DNA from: Bifidobacterium pseudolongum subsp. pseudolongum DSM 20099
GTDB taxonomy: Bacteria; Actinomycetota; Actinomycetes; Actinomycetales; Bifidobacteriaceae
Assembly (NCBI RefSeq): GCF_000771225.1
Contig: NZ_JDTZ01000003.1
Coordinates: forward strand, 248,001-312,000
Length of the DNA: 64,000 nt
Direction of reading: 5' to 3'
Shown here: one piece after another, positions 46,640-56,199 of the stretch
Position numbering within the stretch: the first letter of the stretch is position 1
Layout of the letters: every line of letters starts with the position of its first letter
Made by a program: the position numbers and the translations under genes
The notes under the pieces: model-generated
Database searches by the model: none
Told to the model about the DNA's origin: nothing
The model's input: only the letters and a program-made list of their open reading frames with translations

Positions 46640-46684
46640 GACAGGCGGGGCGCCGGTCCAAGCAGGGCTGGCACCCCGCCTGTC
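46640..46684. terminator. Hairpin after the UPF0182 gene
   Basis: An 11-bp perfect stem (46640-46650 with 46674-46684) extended inward with mismatches. Confidence 0.7.
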
Positions 46685-46725
46685 GCATGCCGTACGCCTA
46701 TGGCGAGTGTCAGGCAGTAGCGCGC

Positions 46726-46741
46726 TACACTGGCGCGTATG
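46726..46741 (+). promoter_or_regulatory. Leaderless -10 box of the GNAT gene
   Basis: TACACT (46726-46731), seven bases before ATG 46739, with no Shine-Dalgarno. Confidence 0.6.
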
Positions 46742-47248
46742 ACCGATTATTCGTACCATGCGGCCACCGACGCCGATTTGCCCGCGCTCACCGATATCTA
46801 CAATGCCGCCATCATCCGGGGCGGCTCCACCGCAGATACGGAACCCGTCACCACCGAACAGCGCAAGGCGTGGCTCGACTCCTTCCGGGCGCCGTACGCC
46901 GTGTTCGTCATTGATGCCGACGCTGGTGGCACCGCCGAACCGATAGGGTTCGCGGCCATCAGCGCCTTCAACCCCCGGCCCGGCTATGACGGCATCTGTT
47001 CGCTCGCGTACTACATCACACCCCAATGGCAGGGCCGTGGCGCCGGAAAATACGCGTTGGGCGTGCTCATCGACGAATGCCGTGCCCGGACGATGCGCAT
47101 GGCATGCACGGTGATCTTCGCCGACAACGCGGCTTCGAGCGGCCTTATGGAACGGTTCGGCTTCACACGCTATGGCCTGTTGCCGCAGGCGGCGTATGAT
47201 TCCAAAGGCACATTGCACGATGTGGGGTTCTGGGCGCACACCTTATAG
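46739..47248 (+). CDS. GNAT N-acetyltransferase, phosphinothricin-acetyltransferase-like
   Basis: Acetyl-CoA-dependent acetyltransferase of 169 residues. The N-terminal DADLPALTDIYNAAI and the acetyl-CoA loop ITPQWQGRGAGKYALG are clear; MERFGFTRYG is the conserved late strand. It resembles the PAT/BAR and methionine-sulfoximine acetyltransferase subgroup (TEPVTTEQRKAWLDSF), but the real acceptor is unknown. The ATG has a TACACT box seven bases upstream in place of a ribosome site. The next gene, pth, has its own ribosome site 88 bases later. Confidence 0.87.
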   Translation: MTDYSYHAATDADLPALTDIYNAAIIRGGSTADTEPVTTEQRKAWLDSFRAPYAVFVIDADAGGTAEPIGFAAISAFNPRPGYDGICSLAYYITPQWQGRGAGKYALGVLIDECRARTMRMACTVIFADNAASSGLMERFGFTRYGLLPQAAYDSKGTLHDVGFWAHTL

Positions 47249-47335
47249 CGACATGGGCGCACGGAGAGCGCCCGCACACCACCCGTAAGAAAAGCAGGGG
47301 CATGCGCGCCCCACGGCACACGAAAAGAGGATGAC

Positions 47336-47935
47336 ATGGCTTCCGAATACTGGCTCATCGTAGGGCTGGGCAACCCCGGGGCGAAATACCGAGGCACACG
47401 CCACAACATCGGCTTCATGACCGTCAACGAGCTCGCCGAACGCTGGAGCGTGCATTTCGCCAACCACAAGGGGTTGGCCGATCTGGGCAAAGGCGTCATG
47501 GCGCTCGATGGGCGCAACGTCAAGATGTTCCTATGCAAGCCGTTGACCTACATGAACGATTCAGGCAACGCCGTCGCCTCGATCCGCGACTACTACCGCA
47601 TCGGCACCGACCACATCATCGTCATCCACGATGACATGGATCTCGAATTCGGCCGCATCAAACTCAAGTCGGGCGGTTCAGCAGGCGGCCACAACGGCAT
47701 CAAATCCATCGACCGCTGCCTGCACACCCCCGACTACGCGCGTGTGCGCATGGGCGTCGGCCATGCGAGCCGCGCGGGTGACCGCCACGACAACACCATC
47801 AACTGGGTGCTCGGCGAATTCAACGCCGCCCAGCGCAAACAACTGCCCGAATTCCTCGCCGACGGCGCCGACGCCGCCGAATCGATCGTGTTCGATGGAT
47901 TGACGAAAGCGCAGGCCACATTCAATGCCAGCTGA
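47336..47935 (+). CDS. pth: Peptidyl-tRNA hydrolase
   Basis: Recycles peptidyl-tRNA released from stalled ribosomes. It has 199 residues. The catalytic His is in GTRHNIGF, the Asn in LTYMNDSG, and the Asp block is HDDMDLEFGRIKLKSGGSAG. Start ATG 47336 has AAGAGG upstream. Its last 11 bases overlap mfd, so the two are translated in tandem; the pth-mfd neighbourhood is common in actinobacteria. Confidence 0.96.
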   Translation: MASEYWLIVGLGNPGAKYRGTRHNIGFMTVNELAERWSVHFANHKGLADLGKGVMALDGRNVKMFLCKPLTYMNDSGNAVASIRDYYRIGTDHIIVIHDDMDLEFGRIKLKSGGSAGGHNGIKSIDRCLHTPDYARVRMGVGHASRAGDRHDNTINWVLGEFNAAQRKQLPEFLADGADAAESIVFDGLTKAQATFNAS

Positions 47936-50900
47936 CCGAGATACGCATACCCACACCCCGGAAGACGAGCTCATCGCGGGCTCCCTAGGCGAAGTGCGTG
48001 AGGCGCTCGCCCGCGACCCGCAGTTCGCGGCGCTTGCGCACGGCGACATCGAAGCGCCCGACGACGCCACCGATCCGAGCCTGCTCATCGGTGCACCGCA
48101 AGGCATACGCCCGGCGCTCGCCGCCGCCACCGCCGAACGCGCTCCCGTCGTCGTGGTCGTCCCCTCCGGCCGTGAGGCGGAGGAACTCGTCGAAGACATC
48201 CGTTCGTGGTACCGCGGCGACCCGGCGGCGGTCGCCCAGCTGCAGTCGTGGGAGACGCTGCCGCACGAGCGGCTTTCGCCGCGCGCAGACACCGTGGCCA
48301 ACCGCATGGAGGTGTTCCGTCGCCTGTGCCACCCGCGGCAGGGCAGTGCCATGTTCGGTCCCATCCGCATCCTCGTCATGCCCGTGCGTTCGCTCATCCA
48401 ACCGGTCGTCGCCGGTATCGGCGACGTCGTACCGCTCGTCTTCACGCGCGGCGAGGAGATGCCGCTCGACACCGCAGCACAGCAGCTTGTGCGCAATGCC
48501 TATACCCGCGTCGACCTGGTCATGGACCGCGGCGAATTCGCGGTGCGCGGCGGCCTCATCGACGTTTTTCCTCCGACGGCGCCGCACCCCGTGCGCATCG
48601 AGTTCTTCGGTGACGAAATCGATTCGATACGCCAGTTCCATGCCTCGGACCAGCGCACCTACGGTGACGAGATCGACTCGATTTGGGCTACGCCGTGCCG
48701 CGAAGTGCAGCTGACGAGCGAGATCCGCAACCGCGCACGCGCGCTTGTCGGCTCCATTCCCAACGCCGACGACATGCTCGAATCCATCGCGCAGGCCATC
48801 CCCGTCGAAGGCATGGAATCGCTCATCCCCGCGCTCATCGACGAGATGCAGCCAGTCTCGTCGATGCTGCCCCTCGGTAGCGTCGTCATGCTCAGCGATC
48901 CCGAGAAACTGCGCCGCGCGGTCGACGACCTCGAGAAGACCGCGAACGAGTTCCTCGCGACCAGTTGGAGCGTCGCCGCGTCCGGGCACGGTTCTGGCGC
49001 GCCGATTACCTTCGACCAGGCGAACTTCCTCAACTATCAGGAGGCCGTCGCGCAGCTCATGTACAGCGAGCGCGAGGTGTGGCAGGTCAGCGGATTCACC
49101 GTGGACACCACACGGCCCGGGCATGTGCAAATCGCCGCACAGACACCGGTCGACTTCCGCGGCAGCGAGGCGAAAGCGGAACAGGGGCTGCGCGAACTGC
49201 TCGACGACGGGTATGAGCTGACCCTCACCGCCGCCGCGCACGGCACACTGCAGCGACTCAAGCGCATGCTGCACGGCATTGGCGTCGCCCGGTTCACCTG
49301 CGTGCGTTCGCAGGCGCAGGACGGATTCATCGACACCGCGGCCAGGGTCGCGCTGCTCACCGAGCGCGATGTGACGGGCCGTGCCAGCGCGGCGGGGGCG
49401 TCACGCACCCCGCGCAAACGCCATAAGTCGATTGACCTCATGGAACTCAAACCGGGGGATTTCGTGGTGCACGAGCAGCACGGCGTCGGCCGGTTCGTCG
49501 AGATGCGACAGCGCACCACCGGCACGGGCCGCAACCAGTCTACGCGCGAATATCTCGTCATCGAGTATGCGCCGAGCAAACGCAACGCGCCGCCGGATAA
49601 GCTGTTCATCCCGACCGATCAGCTCGATCAGGTGAGCAAATACATCGGCGCCGAGATTCCCAAACTCAACAAGCTCGGCGGGTCGGACTGGGCGCAGACG
49701 AAGGCCAAGGCGAAGAAACACGTCCACGAGATCGCACAGAACCTCATCAAGCTGTACGCGGCACGCCAGCAGGCGAAAGGGTTCGCCTTCAGCAAAGACA
49801 CACCGTGGCAGAAAGAGCTCGAAGACGCATTCCCGTACCAGGAGACCGCCGACCAGCTCACCACGATCGACGATGTGAAGGCCGACATGGAAAAGCCGGT
49901 CCCGATGGACCGCCTCATCTGCGGTGACGTGGGGTTCGGAAAGACCGAAATCGCGTTGCGTGCGGCGTTCAAAGCGGTGCAGGACGCCAAGCAGGTCGCC
50001 GTGCTCGTGCCGACGACCCTGCTCGTGCAGCAGCATTTCGAGACGTTCAGCGAACGCTTCGAGGGATTCCCCGTCAAGGTGGCGGCGATGAGCCGCTTCC
50101 AGAGCGCCAAAGAGATCAACGAGACGCTCAAAGGGCTCGAAGACGGCACGGTCGATGTGGTCATCGGCACGCACAAACTGCTCAACCCAAAAGTCAAGTT
50201 CAAGGATCTGGGCCTCGTCATCATCGACGAGGAGCAGCGGTTCGGCGTGGAGGCCAAAGAGACACTCAAGGCCATCCGTACCAATGTCGATGTGCTCAGC
50301 CTGTCGGCCACGCCAATTCCACGCACGCTGGAAATGGCGGTGACGGGCATCCGTGAGATGTCCACCCTCGCCACGCCGCCAGAAGACCGTCTGCCGGTGC
50401 TCACGTACGTCGGCGCCTATGAGGACGCGCAAGTGACGGCGGCGGTGCGCCGTGAGCTGTTGCGTGGCGGCCAGGTGTTCTACATCCACAACCGTGTGCA
50501 GGACATCGACGAGAAGGCGGCGCACCTGCGCGAACTCGTGCCGGAGGCGCGCATCGGAATCGCCCACGGCAAGATGGGTCGCAAGCAGCTCGACCAGATC
50601 ATCCGCGACTTCTGGCATCGTGACATCGACGTGCTGTTGTGCACCACAATCGTGGAGACGGGTCTTGATATCTCGAACGCCAACACGCTGATCGTCGACA
50701 ACGCCGACAAATTCGGCCTCAGCCAGCTCCACCAGCTGCGCGGACGCGTCGGCCGAGGCCATGATCGCGCCTACGCGTACTTCCTCTACGACCCGAGCAA
50801 GCCGATGACCGAGCAGTCGCATGAACGCCTCGTCACCATCGCCCAGCACACCGCGCTCGGCTCCGGCTTCGACGTGGCGATGAAGGACCTTGAATTGCGT

Positions 50901-51497
50901 GGCACCGGCAACCTGCTGGGCGATGAGCAAAGCGGGCACATCGAAGGCGTGGGCTTCGACCTCTACGTGCGCATGGTGACCAACGCGATTGAGGAATACA
51001 AGGAACCGGAGCGCGTGGAGCCGGTCTCCGTGACGATCGACCTACCGGTCGAGGCGTCGATCCCCGTGGAATACATCGATTCTGACAAGCTACGGCTCGA
51101 GGCATACCGCAAACTCGCCGAAGCGCGCACGGACGAAGACCTTGAGGAACTGCGCGAAGAGCTCACGGACCGGTACGGCGAACCACCCCAGGTGTTCACC
51201 TCGCTGTTCGACATCGCACGGTTGCGCGCCCGCGCCCGTGACCTCGGCATCACGGAGATCGTGGGGCAGGGGCGCAAGCTGCGCGTCGGCAAGATCGATC
51301 CGCCGGAGTCGGTGCGCATGCGCATCGAACGCATCTACAAAGGAGCGCAATACCGGCCGCTCACCGAGACATACACGATTCCCACACCGTTCGAGGGGAC
51401 CCTCGGGTCCGCCCCGATGGATTCCGATGCGGTGCTGCGATGGACCGAGCAGCTTCTCAACGACTTCGCCTGGACACCGAAGGCGGGGTCGCGCTGA
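47925..51497 (+). CDS. mfd: Transcription-repair coupling factor
   Basis: Removes RNA polymerase stalled at DNA damage and recruits UvrA. It has 1190 residues in the usual order: UvrB-homology region (to about 420), RNA polymerase interaction domain (FVVHEQHGVGRFVEM near 510), helicase motor with Walker A GDVGFGKTEIALRA, DEEQ box IIDEEQRFGV, SATPIPRTLEMA and RGRVGRGHDRAY, and the C-terminal TRCF domain. The ATG overlaps the end of pth by 11 bases. Complete and unremarkable. Confidence 0.97.
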   Translation: MPADRDTHTHTPEDELIAGSLGEVREALARDPQFAALAHGDIEAPDDATDPSLLIGAPQGIRPALAAATAERAPVVVVVPSGREAEELVEDIRSWYRGDPAAVAQLQSWETLPHERLSPRADTVANRMEVFRRLCHPRQGSAMFGPIRILVMPVRSLIQPVVAGIGDVVPLVFTRGEEMPLDTAAQQLVRNAYTRVDLVMDRGEFAVRGGLIDVFPPTAPHPVRIEFFGDEIDSIRQFHASDQRTYGDEIDSIWATPCREVQLTSEIRNRARALVGSIPNADDMLESIAQAIPVEGMESLIPALIDEMQPVSSMLPLGSVVMLSDPEKLRRAVDDLEKTANEFLATSWSVAASGHGSGAPITFDQANFLNYQEAVAQLMYSEREVWQVSGFTVDTTRPGHVQIAAQTPVDFRGSEAKAEQGLRELLDDGYELTLTAAAHGTLQRLKRMLHGIGVARFTCVRSQAQDGFIDTAARVALLTERDVTGRASAAGASRTPRKRHKSIDLMELKPGDFVVHEQHGVGRFVEMRQRTTGTGRNQSTREYLVIEYAPSKRNAPPDKLFIPTDQLDQVSKYIGAEIPKLNKLGGSDWAQTKAKAKKHVHEIAQNLIKLYAARQQAKGFAFSKDTPWQKELEDAFPYQETADQLTTIDDVKADMEKPVPMDRLICGDVGFGKTEIALRAAFKAVQDAKQVAVLVPTTLLVQQHFETFSERFEGFPVKVAAMSRFQSAKEINETLKGLEDGTVDVVIGTHKLLNPKVKFKDLGLVIIDEEQRFGVEAKETLKAIRTNVDVLSLSATPIPRTLEMAVTGIREMSTLATPPEDRLPVLTYVGAYEDAQVTAAVRRELLRGGQVFYIHNRVQDIDEKAAHLRELVPEARIGIAHGKMGRKQLDQIIRDFWHRDIDVLLCTTIVETGLDISNANTLIVDNADKFGLSQLHQLRGRVGRGHDRAYAYFLYDPSKPMTEQSHERLVTIAQHTALGSGFDVAMKDLELRGTGNLLGDEQSGHIEGVGFDLYVRMVTNAIEEYKEPERVEPVSVTIDLPVEASIPVEYIDSDKLRLEAYRKLAEARTDEDLEELREELTDRYGEPPQVFTSLFDIARLRARARDLGITEIVGQGRKLRVGKIDPPESVRMRIERIYKGAQYRPLTETYTIPTPFEGTLGSAPMDSDAVLRWTEQLLNDFAWTPKAGSR

Positions 51498-51499
51498 GT

Positions 51500-51533
51500 G
51501 GTTACGCCCCGCGGAAAAACGTGGGGCGTAACC
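51500..51533. terminator. Hairpin after mfd
   Basis: An 11-bp perfect stem (51500-51510 with 51523-51533) and a 12-base loop holding an A-run; no clear T-tract. Confidence 0.65.
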
Positions 51534-51554
51534 GGTCATGAGCACGAATAATGC

Positions 51555-51572
51555 GTTGTGAGCGCTCACAAC
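51555..51572. promoter_or_regulatory. LacI-family operator upstream of eno
   Basis: GTTGTGAGCGCTCACAAC is a perfect 18-bp palindrome, identical over 16 central bases to the symmetrised lac operator. LacI-type regulators (AraQ, MalR1) are known to control central carbon genes in bifidobacteria, so this is a likely site for such a regulator. It lies 86 bases before the eno start, just upstream of TTGATG (51575). Confidence 0.8.
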
Positions 51573-51648
51573 TATTGATGGTTCCGGTGTGCACTCGTCC
51601 AATAAGCCCACTACTGTTAGAGACTGTCAACACAACCTATGCACATAA

Positions 51649-52950
<1,302 letters not shown>

Positions 52951-53049
52951 TCGTGAGCGGTGCGCCGCGCGCATGCATGACGCGCCGCTGAACATTCCAT
53001 GCTTCGATTCACCGCTACCCGTCGTCGTTCTTTCGTCGAACGCGGCGGG

Positions 53050-53065
53050 TAGCGTCGTATCCATG
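53050..53065 (+). promoter_or_regulatory. Leaderless -10 box of ftsB
   Basis: TAGCGT (53050-53055), seven bases before ATG 53063, with no Shine-Dalgarno. Confidence 0.55.
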
Positions 53066-53623
53066 AGCGCACGCACCAAGACCACAGCACCGAAGCCGCA
53101 GCAGCGCAAGCCCGAACGCGCTTCGGGAGCCGGGCCCATCGCGTTTTTCGTGGCGCTGTTCATCATCGCGCTTGGCTTGATCCAACTCGTCTCCACGTTC
53201 CACACCTACGCGCTCAACCTTTCGGAACTCAATGCGCTGAAGAAGCAGGAATCCTCGCTGGTGGCGCAGAAACAGGAACTCGAGAACAACATCGAGCGGT
53301 GGAATGACGACGCGTATGTCACTGCCCAGGCCCGTGAACGGCTGGGGTATGTGTTCCCGGGAGAACAGGCGATTCGCGTGGAGCATCCGGAGGCAGTGAC
53401 CGGTGGGGTGCAGCGCACGCAGGAATCCAACGACACCGGCACATCGGGCGATTCGAAACTGCCGTGGTACAGCGAGCTCGCGTATGCGTTCGGCCAGTCC
53501 GACACCGACCGCCACGATGCACAGACGAAAAACGGCGGTACAGCGTCGGACGGCCAGCCGGCGGACAAGGCCGGCCAAGAGGAGCAGGCACCTACGCAAG
53601 GCGACGGGACGGCCGCACAATGA
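53063..53623 (+). CDS. ftsB: Septum formation initiator FtsB/DivIC
   Basis: Bitopic cell-division protein of the FtsB-FtsL-FtsQ complex. It has 186 residues: a basic cytoplasmic N-terminus (about 1-30), one membrane helix (about 31-50), a coiled coil (about 53-85, with LNALKKQESSLVAQKQELEN), the conserved RERLGYVFPGE block, and a long hydrophilic tail with no predicted structure. Start ATG 53063 is chosen for the TAGCGT box seven bases upstream and for fit to the family; longer frames are shadow. It follows eno as in mycobacteria. Confidence 0.88.
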   Translation: MSARTKTTAPKPQQRKPERASGAGPIAFFVALFIIALGLIQLVSTFHTYALNLSELNALKKQESSLVAQKQELENNIERWNDDAYVTAQARERLGYVFPGEQAIRVEHPEAVTGGVQRTQESNDTGTSGDSKLPWYSELAYAFGQSDTDRHDAQTKNGGTASDGQPADKAGQEEQAPTQGDGTAAQ

Positions 53624-53678
53624 CGTCCCGCCCCATGCAGTACGTGTGATGGAGTGTGCAAGAAGGAATGAGGAACGG

Positions 53679-54269
53679 ATGATGCAATTCGACGCTGCCG
53701 AAATGGATAATGCCCAGATTCTGCTGGACCGCATTCTGGAGCATCCGGCGACCGGGCACGATGTGGCGGTCGTGCAGGAACAGCTGGGGCGCTATCCGCG
53801 TGGCATGATGGCGGTGGGGGCGCGCTGCGCGAACGGATGTCCACTCGCCGTGGTCACCAGACCGCTTGTGGACGGCAAAATCCCGTTCCCCACCACGTGC
53901 TACCTGACTGGCCCGGAGATTGTCAAGGCCGTCTCCCATCTCGAAGCAGATGGGGTGATGCGCGAATACAACGAAATGCTGTCCCAGGATTCGCAGCTGC
54001 GTGAACGCTATGAGCGCGCCCACCGCATGTACTTGGCGTTCCGCCATGCGCTGGCGCTCCATACCGGCGACAGTGAAGAACATATCGACGGCATCAGCGC
54101 CGGAGGCATGCCCACACGCGTCAAATGCCTGCACGCGCTCGTCGCGCAGAGCCTCGTTATGGGTCCGGGAACCAACCCCATCGGGGACATGGCGCTCGAA
54201 CGTCTGCGCGGCGAATTCGACCCGGCGGTGTGCACATGCGCGCCAACCACCACCGGGCAGCGCGGCTGA
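53679..54269 (+). CDS. DUF501 family protein
   Basis: 196-residue conserved actinobacterial protein of unknown function. Family marks are GARCANGCPLAVVTRPL, PFPTTCYLTGPEIVKAVSHL, GGMPTRVKCLHALVAQSL and NPIGDMAL; the conserved cysteines and histidine suggest a metal site (inference). GAGGA at 53670-53674 precedes ATG codons at 53679 and 53682; either may be the start. It lies between ftsB and ppx, the standard order. Confidence 0.9.
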   Translation: MMQFDAAEMDNAQILLDRILEHPATGHDVAVVQEQLGRYPRGMMAVGARCANGCPLAVVTRPLVDGKIPFPTTCYLTGPEIVKAVSHLEADGVMREYNEMLSQDSQLRERYERAHRMYLAFRHALALHTGDSEEHIDGISAGGMPTRVKCLHALVAQSLVMGPGTNPIGDMALERLRGEFDPAVCTCAPTTTGQRG

Positions 54270-54311
54270 TCCGCCGACTGCTCACACGCCCCTATACCAT
54301 ATGGAGAGATC

Positions 54312-55340
54312 ATGAGCGACCATGTTGCCACGCCGCAATCCGAGCCCAGTGTTGTTGTGGGCGGCATCGATTGCGGTACGAACTCGATTCGTCTGAAAAT
54401 CGCCCGCGTCGACGCGCACGGCGTGCACGACATCGTGCCGCGCACACTGCGCGTCGTGCGCTTGGGCGAGGGCGTGGACCGCACGCACCGGTTCGCTGAA
54501 GAGGCGCTTGAGCGCACCTATGCGGCAGCGCGCGAATTCGCGCGAATTCTCGACGGGCACCCGGTGCAGGCGCTGCGGTTCGTCGCCACGTCCGCCACGC
54601 GCGACGCGCAGAACCGCCAAGAGTTCGAAGACACGATCGAGTCGATTCTCGGTGTACGCCCCGAGGTGATCAGTGGCGTGGAGGAGGCCGACCTGAGTTT
54701 TCTCGCGGCCACAAGCATGACGGCGCGCACCGACTTGGAGCCGCCGTTCCTCGTGGTGGACTTGGGCGGCGGATCCACTGAGCTCGTGCTCGGCGGCGAT
54801 GGCGTGAAGGCTCCCGCTACGCGTGTGGATGCGGCGTTCTCGATGGACATCGGTTCGGTGCGCATGACGGAACGTCACCTCACCAATGATCCGCCCACCC
54901 AGACGCAGATCGATGCGGCCGTCGACGACATCGACGCGCATATCGACGAAGCGTTCACCCATGTGCCGGCCGGACGGGCGCGCACCATCATCGGCGTGTC
55001 CGGCACGGTCACGACGATGACGGCGTTGGCGATGGGCCTGACCGAGTACGATCACCGCGCGGTGGATGGCGTGCGCATGGACTTCGGCACGGCGTTCGCT
55101 GTGGACGATCGCTTTCTGCACATGACCCGGGCGGAACGCAGCGCATACAAGACGATTCACCCCGGCCGCATCGATGTGGTGGGCGGGGGCGCCTTGGTGT
55201 GGAGCCGCGTGCTCGAACGCATCTCACAGGCCGCACAGGCGGATCACGGGCAGCGCATCGATTCGTTTGTGGCGAGCGAGCATGGCCTGCTGGACGGGAT
55301 TGTGCTCGATTTGGGGAACCGATTGCTTCATGAACGCTAG
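54312..55340 (+). CDS. ppx: Exopolyphosphatase / pppGpp phosphohydrolase (Ppx/GppA)
   Basis: Hydrolyses polyphosphate or pppGpp. It has 342 residues, the short single-module form without a C-terminal HD domain. ASKHA-fold marks are GGIDCGTNSIRLKI, LRFVATSATRDA, ISGVEEADLSF and FLVVDLGGGSTELVLG. Start ATG 54312 has GGAGAG upstream. It follows DUF501 as in mycobacterial ppx2. A promoter for the tRNA gene begins in its last codons. Confidence 0.92.
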   Translation: MSDHVATPQSEPSVVVGGIDCGTNSIRLKIARVDAHGVHDIVPRTLRVVRLGEGVDRTHRFAEEALERTYAAAREFARILDGHPVQALRFVATSATRDAQNRQEFEDTIESILGVRPEVISGVEEADLSFLAATSMTARTDLEPPFLVVDLGGGSTELVLGGDGVKAPATRVDAAFSMDIGSVRMTERHLTNDPPTQTQIDAAVDDIDAHIDEAFTHVPAGRARTIIGVSGTVTTMTALAMGLTEYDHRAVDGVRMDFGTAFAVDDRFLHMTRAERSAYKTIHPGRIDVVGGGALVWSRVLERISQAAQADHGQRIDSFVASEHGLLDGIVLDLGNRLLHER

Positions 55341-55351
55341 TGTGGCATAAT
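55323..55351 (+). promoter_or_regulatory. Promoter of tRNA-Leu
   Basis: TTGCTT (55323-55328), an exact 17-base spacer and CATAAT (55346-55351), 35 bases before the tRNA. The -35 lies inside the end of ppx. Confidence 0.7.
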
Positions 55352-55386
55352 ACCCACGTGCTGTGCATGCTGTGCGCAGACGTGCC

Positions 55387-55466
55387 GCCCCCATGGCGAA
55401 ACTGGTAGACGCATTCGACTTAAAATCGACCGCTACGGCGTGCGGGTTCGAATCCCGCTGGGGGCA
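55387..55466 (+). tRNA. tRNA-Leu(UAA)
   Basis: Acceptor arms GCCCCCA and TGGGGGC pair perfectly; the T arm is GCGGG-TTCGAAT-CCCGC; the anticodon loop CTTAAAA gives anticodon UAA. The variable region is long, as in class II leucine tRNAs. The discriminator is A and the 3' CCA is not fully encoded. There is a T-C mismatch at the first pair of the anticodon stem. Confidence 0.96.
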
Positions 55467-55518
55467 CCGATGTCAACATGCCGTGATGTCGCCGTAACAC
55501 AAGATGACAATTCGACCA

Positions 55519-55534
55519 TACACTGGCCGGCATG
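55519..55534 (+). promoter_or_regulatory. Leaderless -10 box of the membrane protein gene
   Basis: TACACT (55519-55524), seven bases before ATG 55532, with no Shine-Dalgarno. Confidence 0.6.
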
Positions 55535-56146
55535 AGCGAAATGACTGAACGGATACCGATGACCACCAACCACACCAAGCAAAGCGGGCGCCGCTCGACC
55601 ATCGCGGCACACCACGAATCCGGCGTGCCGATCATGCTCACCCAAGCAATCATCGTCGCATGCACGCTGTGTTTCTGCGAATTGCTGTGCTCGCCGTTGT
55701 ACGTGAGTTTTGCACCCCGCGTGTTCCCGATCCTGCCTTGGGCGCTTGTGGCCATGTTGCTCGCGGTGATGTTCTCGTACGTTGTGGGCTTCGCGCTGCT
55801 GTGGTGCGCCGAATCCTTCGCCTACCGCATGAAGCGCAAGCTGCAGCCGGTCGTCTATGCGGTGACCGGTGCCATCGGCTTCGGTGTGTGGACGGTCTGG
55901 GTCGTGCTGGGAATCATGAACATGATCAGTGGCGGGATTGGCATGGGCACGGTGAGCGCCGACCACACCACCATCGCCGCAATCAACGGTGCAGTGCTCG
56001 GTCTGGCCTCGTTCTTTGCCGCATTCACGTTGGGGGAGCGCCTTGCAAAACACCGTACCGCAGTGATTGCATTGGGCGTGGCCAGCGTGCTGCTCGCGGT
56101 GGGTGGGGGCTATGTGCTTGCCTCGATGATGCACGCAGTCGCCTGA
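55532..56146 (+). CDS. Five-helix membrane protein, function unknown
   Basis: 204 residues with a polar N-terminus (about 1-30) and five hydrophobic segments: about 33-60, 65-92, 103-130, 145-168 and 175-200. I do not recognise a family; no catalytic or binding motif is evident. The ATG at 55532 is supported by a TACACT box seven bases upstream, the same layout as several known genes here, which argues that it is real. It lies alone between tRNA-Leu and sdaA. Confidence 0.7.
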   Translation: MSEMTERIPMTTNHTKQSGRRSTIAAHHESGVPIMLTQAIIVACTLCFCELLCSPLYVSFAPRVFPILPWALVAMLLAVMFSYVVGFALLWCAESFAYRMKRKLQPVVYAVTGAIGFGVWTVWVVLGIMNMISGGIGMGTVSADHTTIAAINGAVLGLASFFAAFTLGERLAKHRTAVIALGVASVLLAVGGGYVLASMMHAVA

Positions 56147-56183
56147 GAGCGTAACACTCCTAGCCTCCACGAGAGCGCGCACA

Positions 56184-56199
56184 TATATTCATGTATATG
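56184..56199 (+). promoter_or_regulatory. Leaderless -10 box of sdaA
   Basis: TATATT (56184-56189), seven bases before ATG 56197. It decides the start: an ATG at 56191 would be only one base from the box. Confidence 0.6.

Noticed and set aside
41963..47239. A 1758-codon open frame on the minus strand
   Set aside because: Only the last 431 codons (nagZ, from ATG 43258 with its own ribosome site) are coding. The rest is antisense to UPF0182 and the GNAT gene and is open because of high-GC codon use; it has no recognisable domain and many Arg/His-rich stretches.
55387..55466. tRNA-Leu as an integration site for a mobile element
   Set aside because: No repeat of the tRNA 3' end, no integrase and no foreign-looking genes follow; downstream genes are housekeeping.
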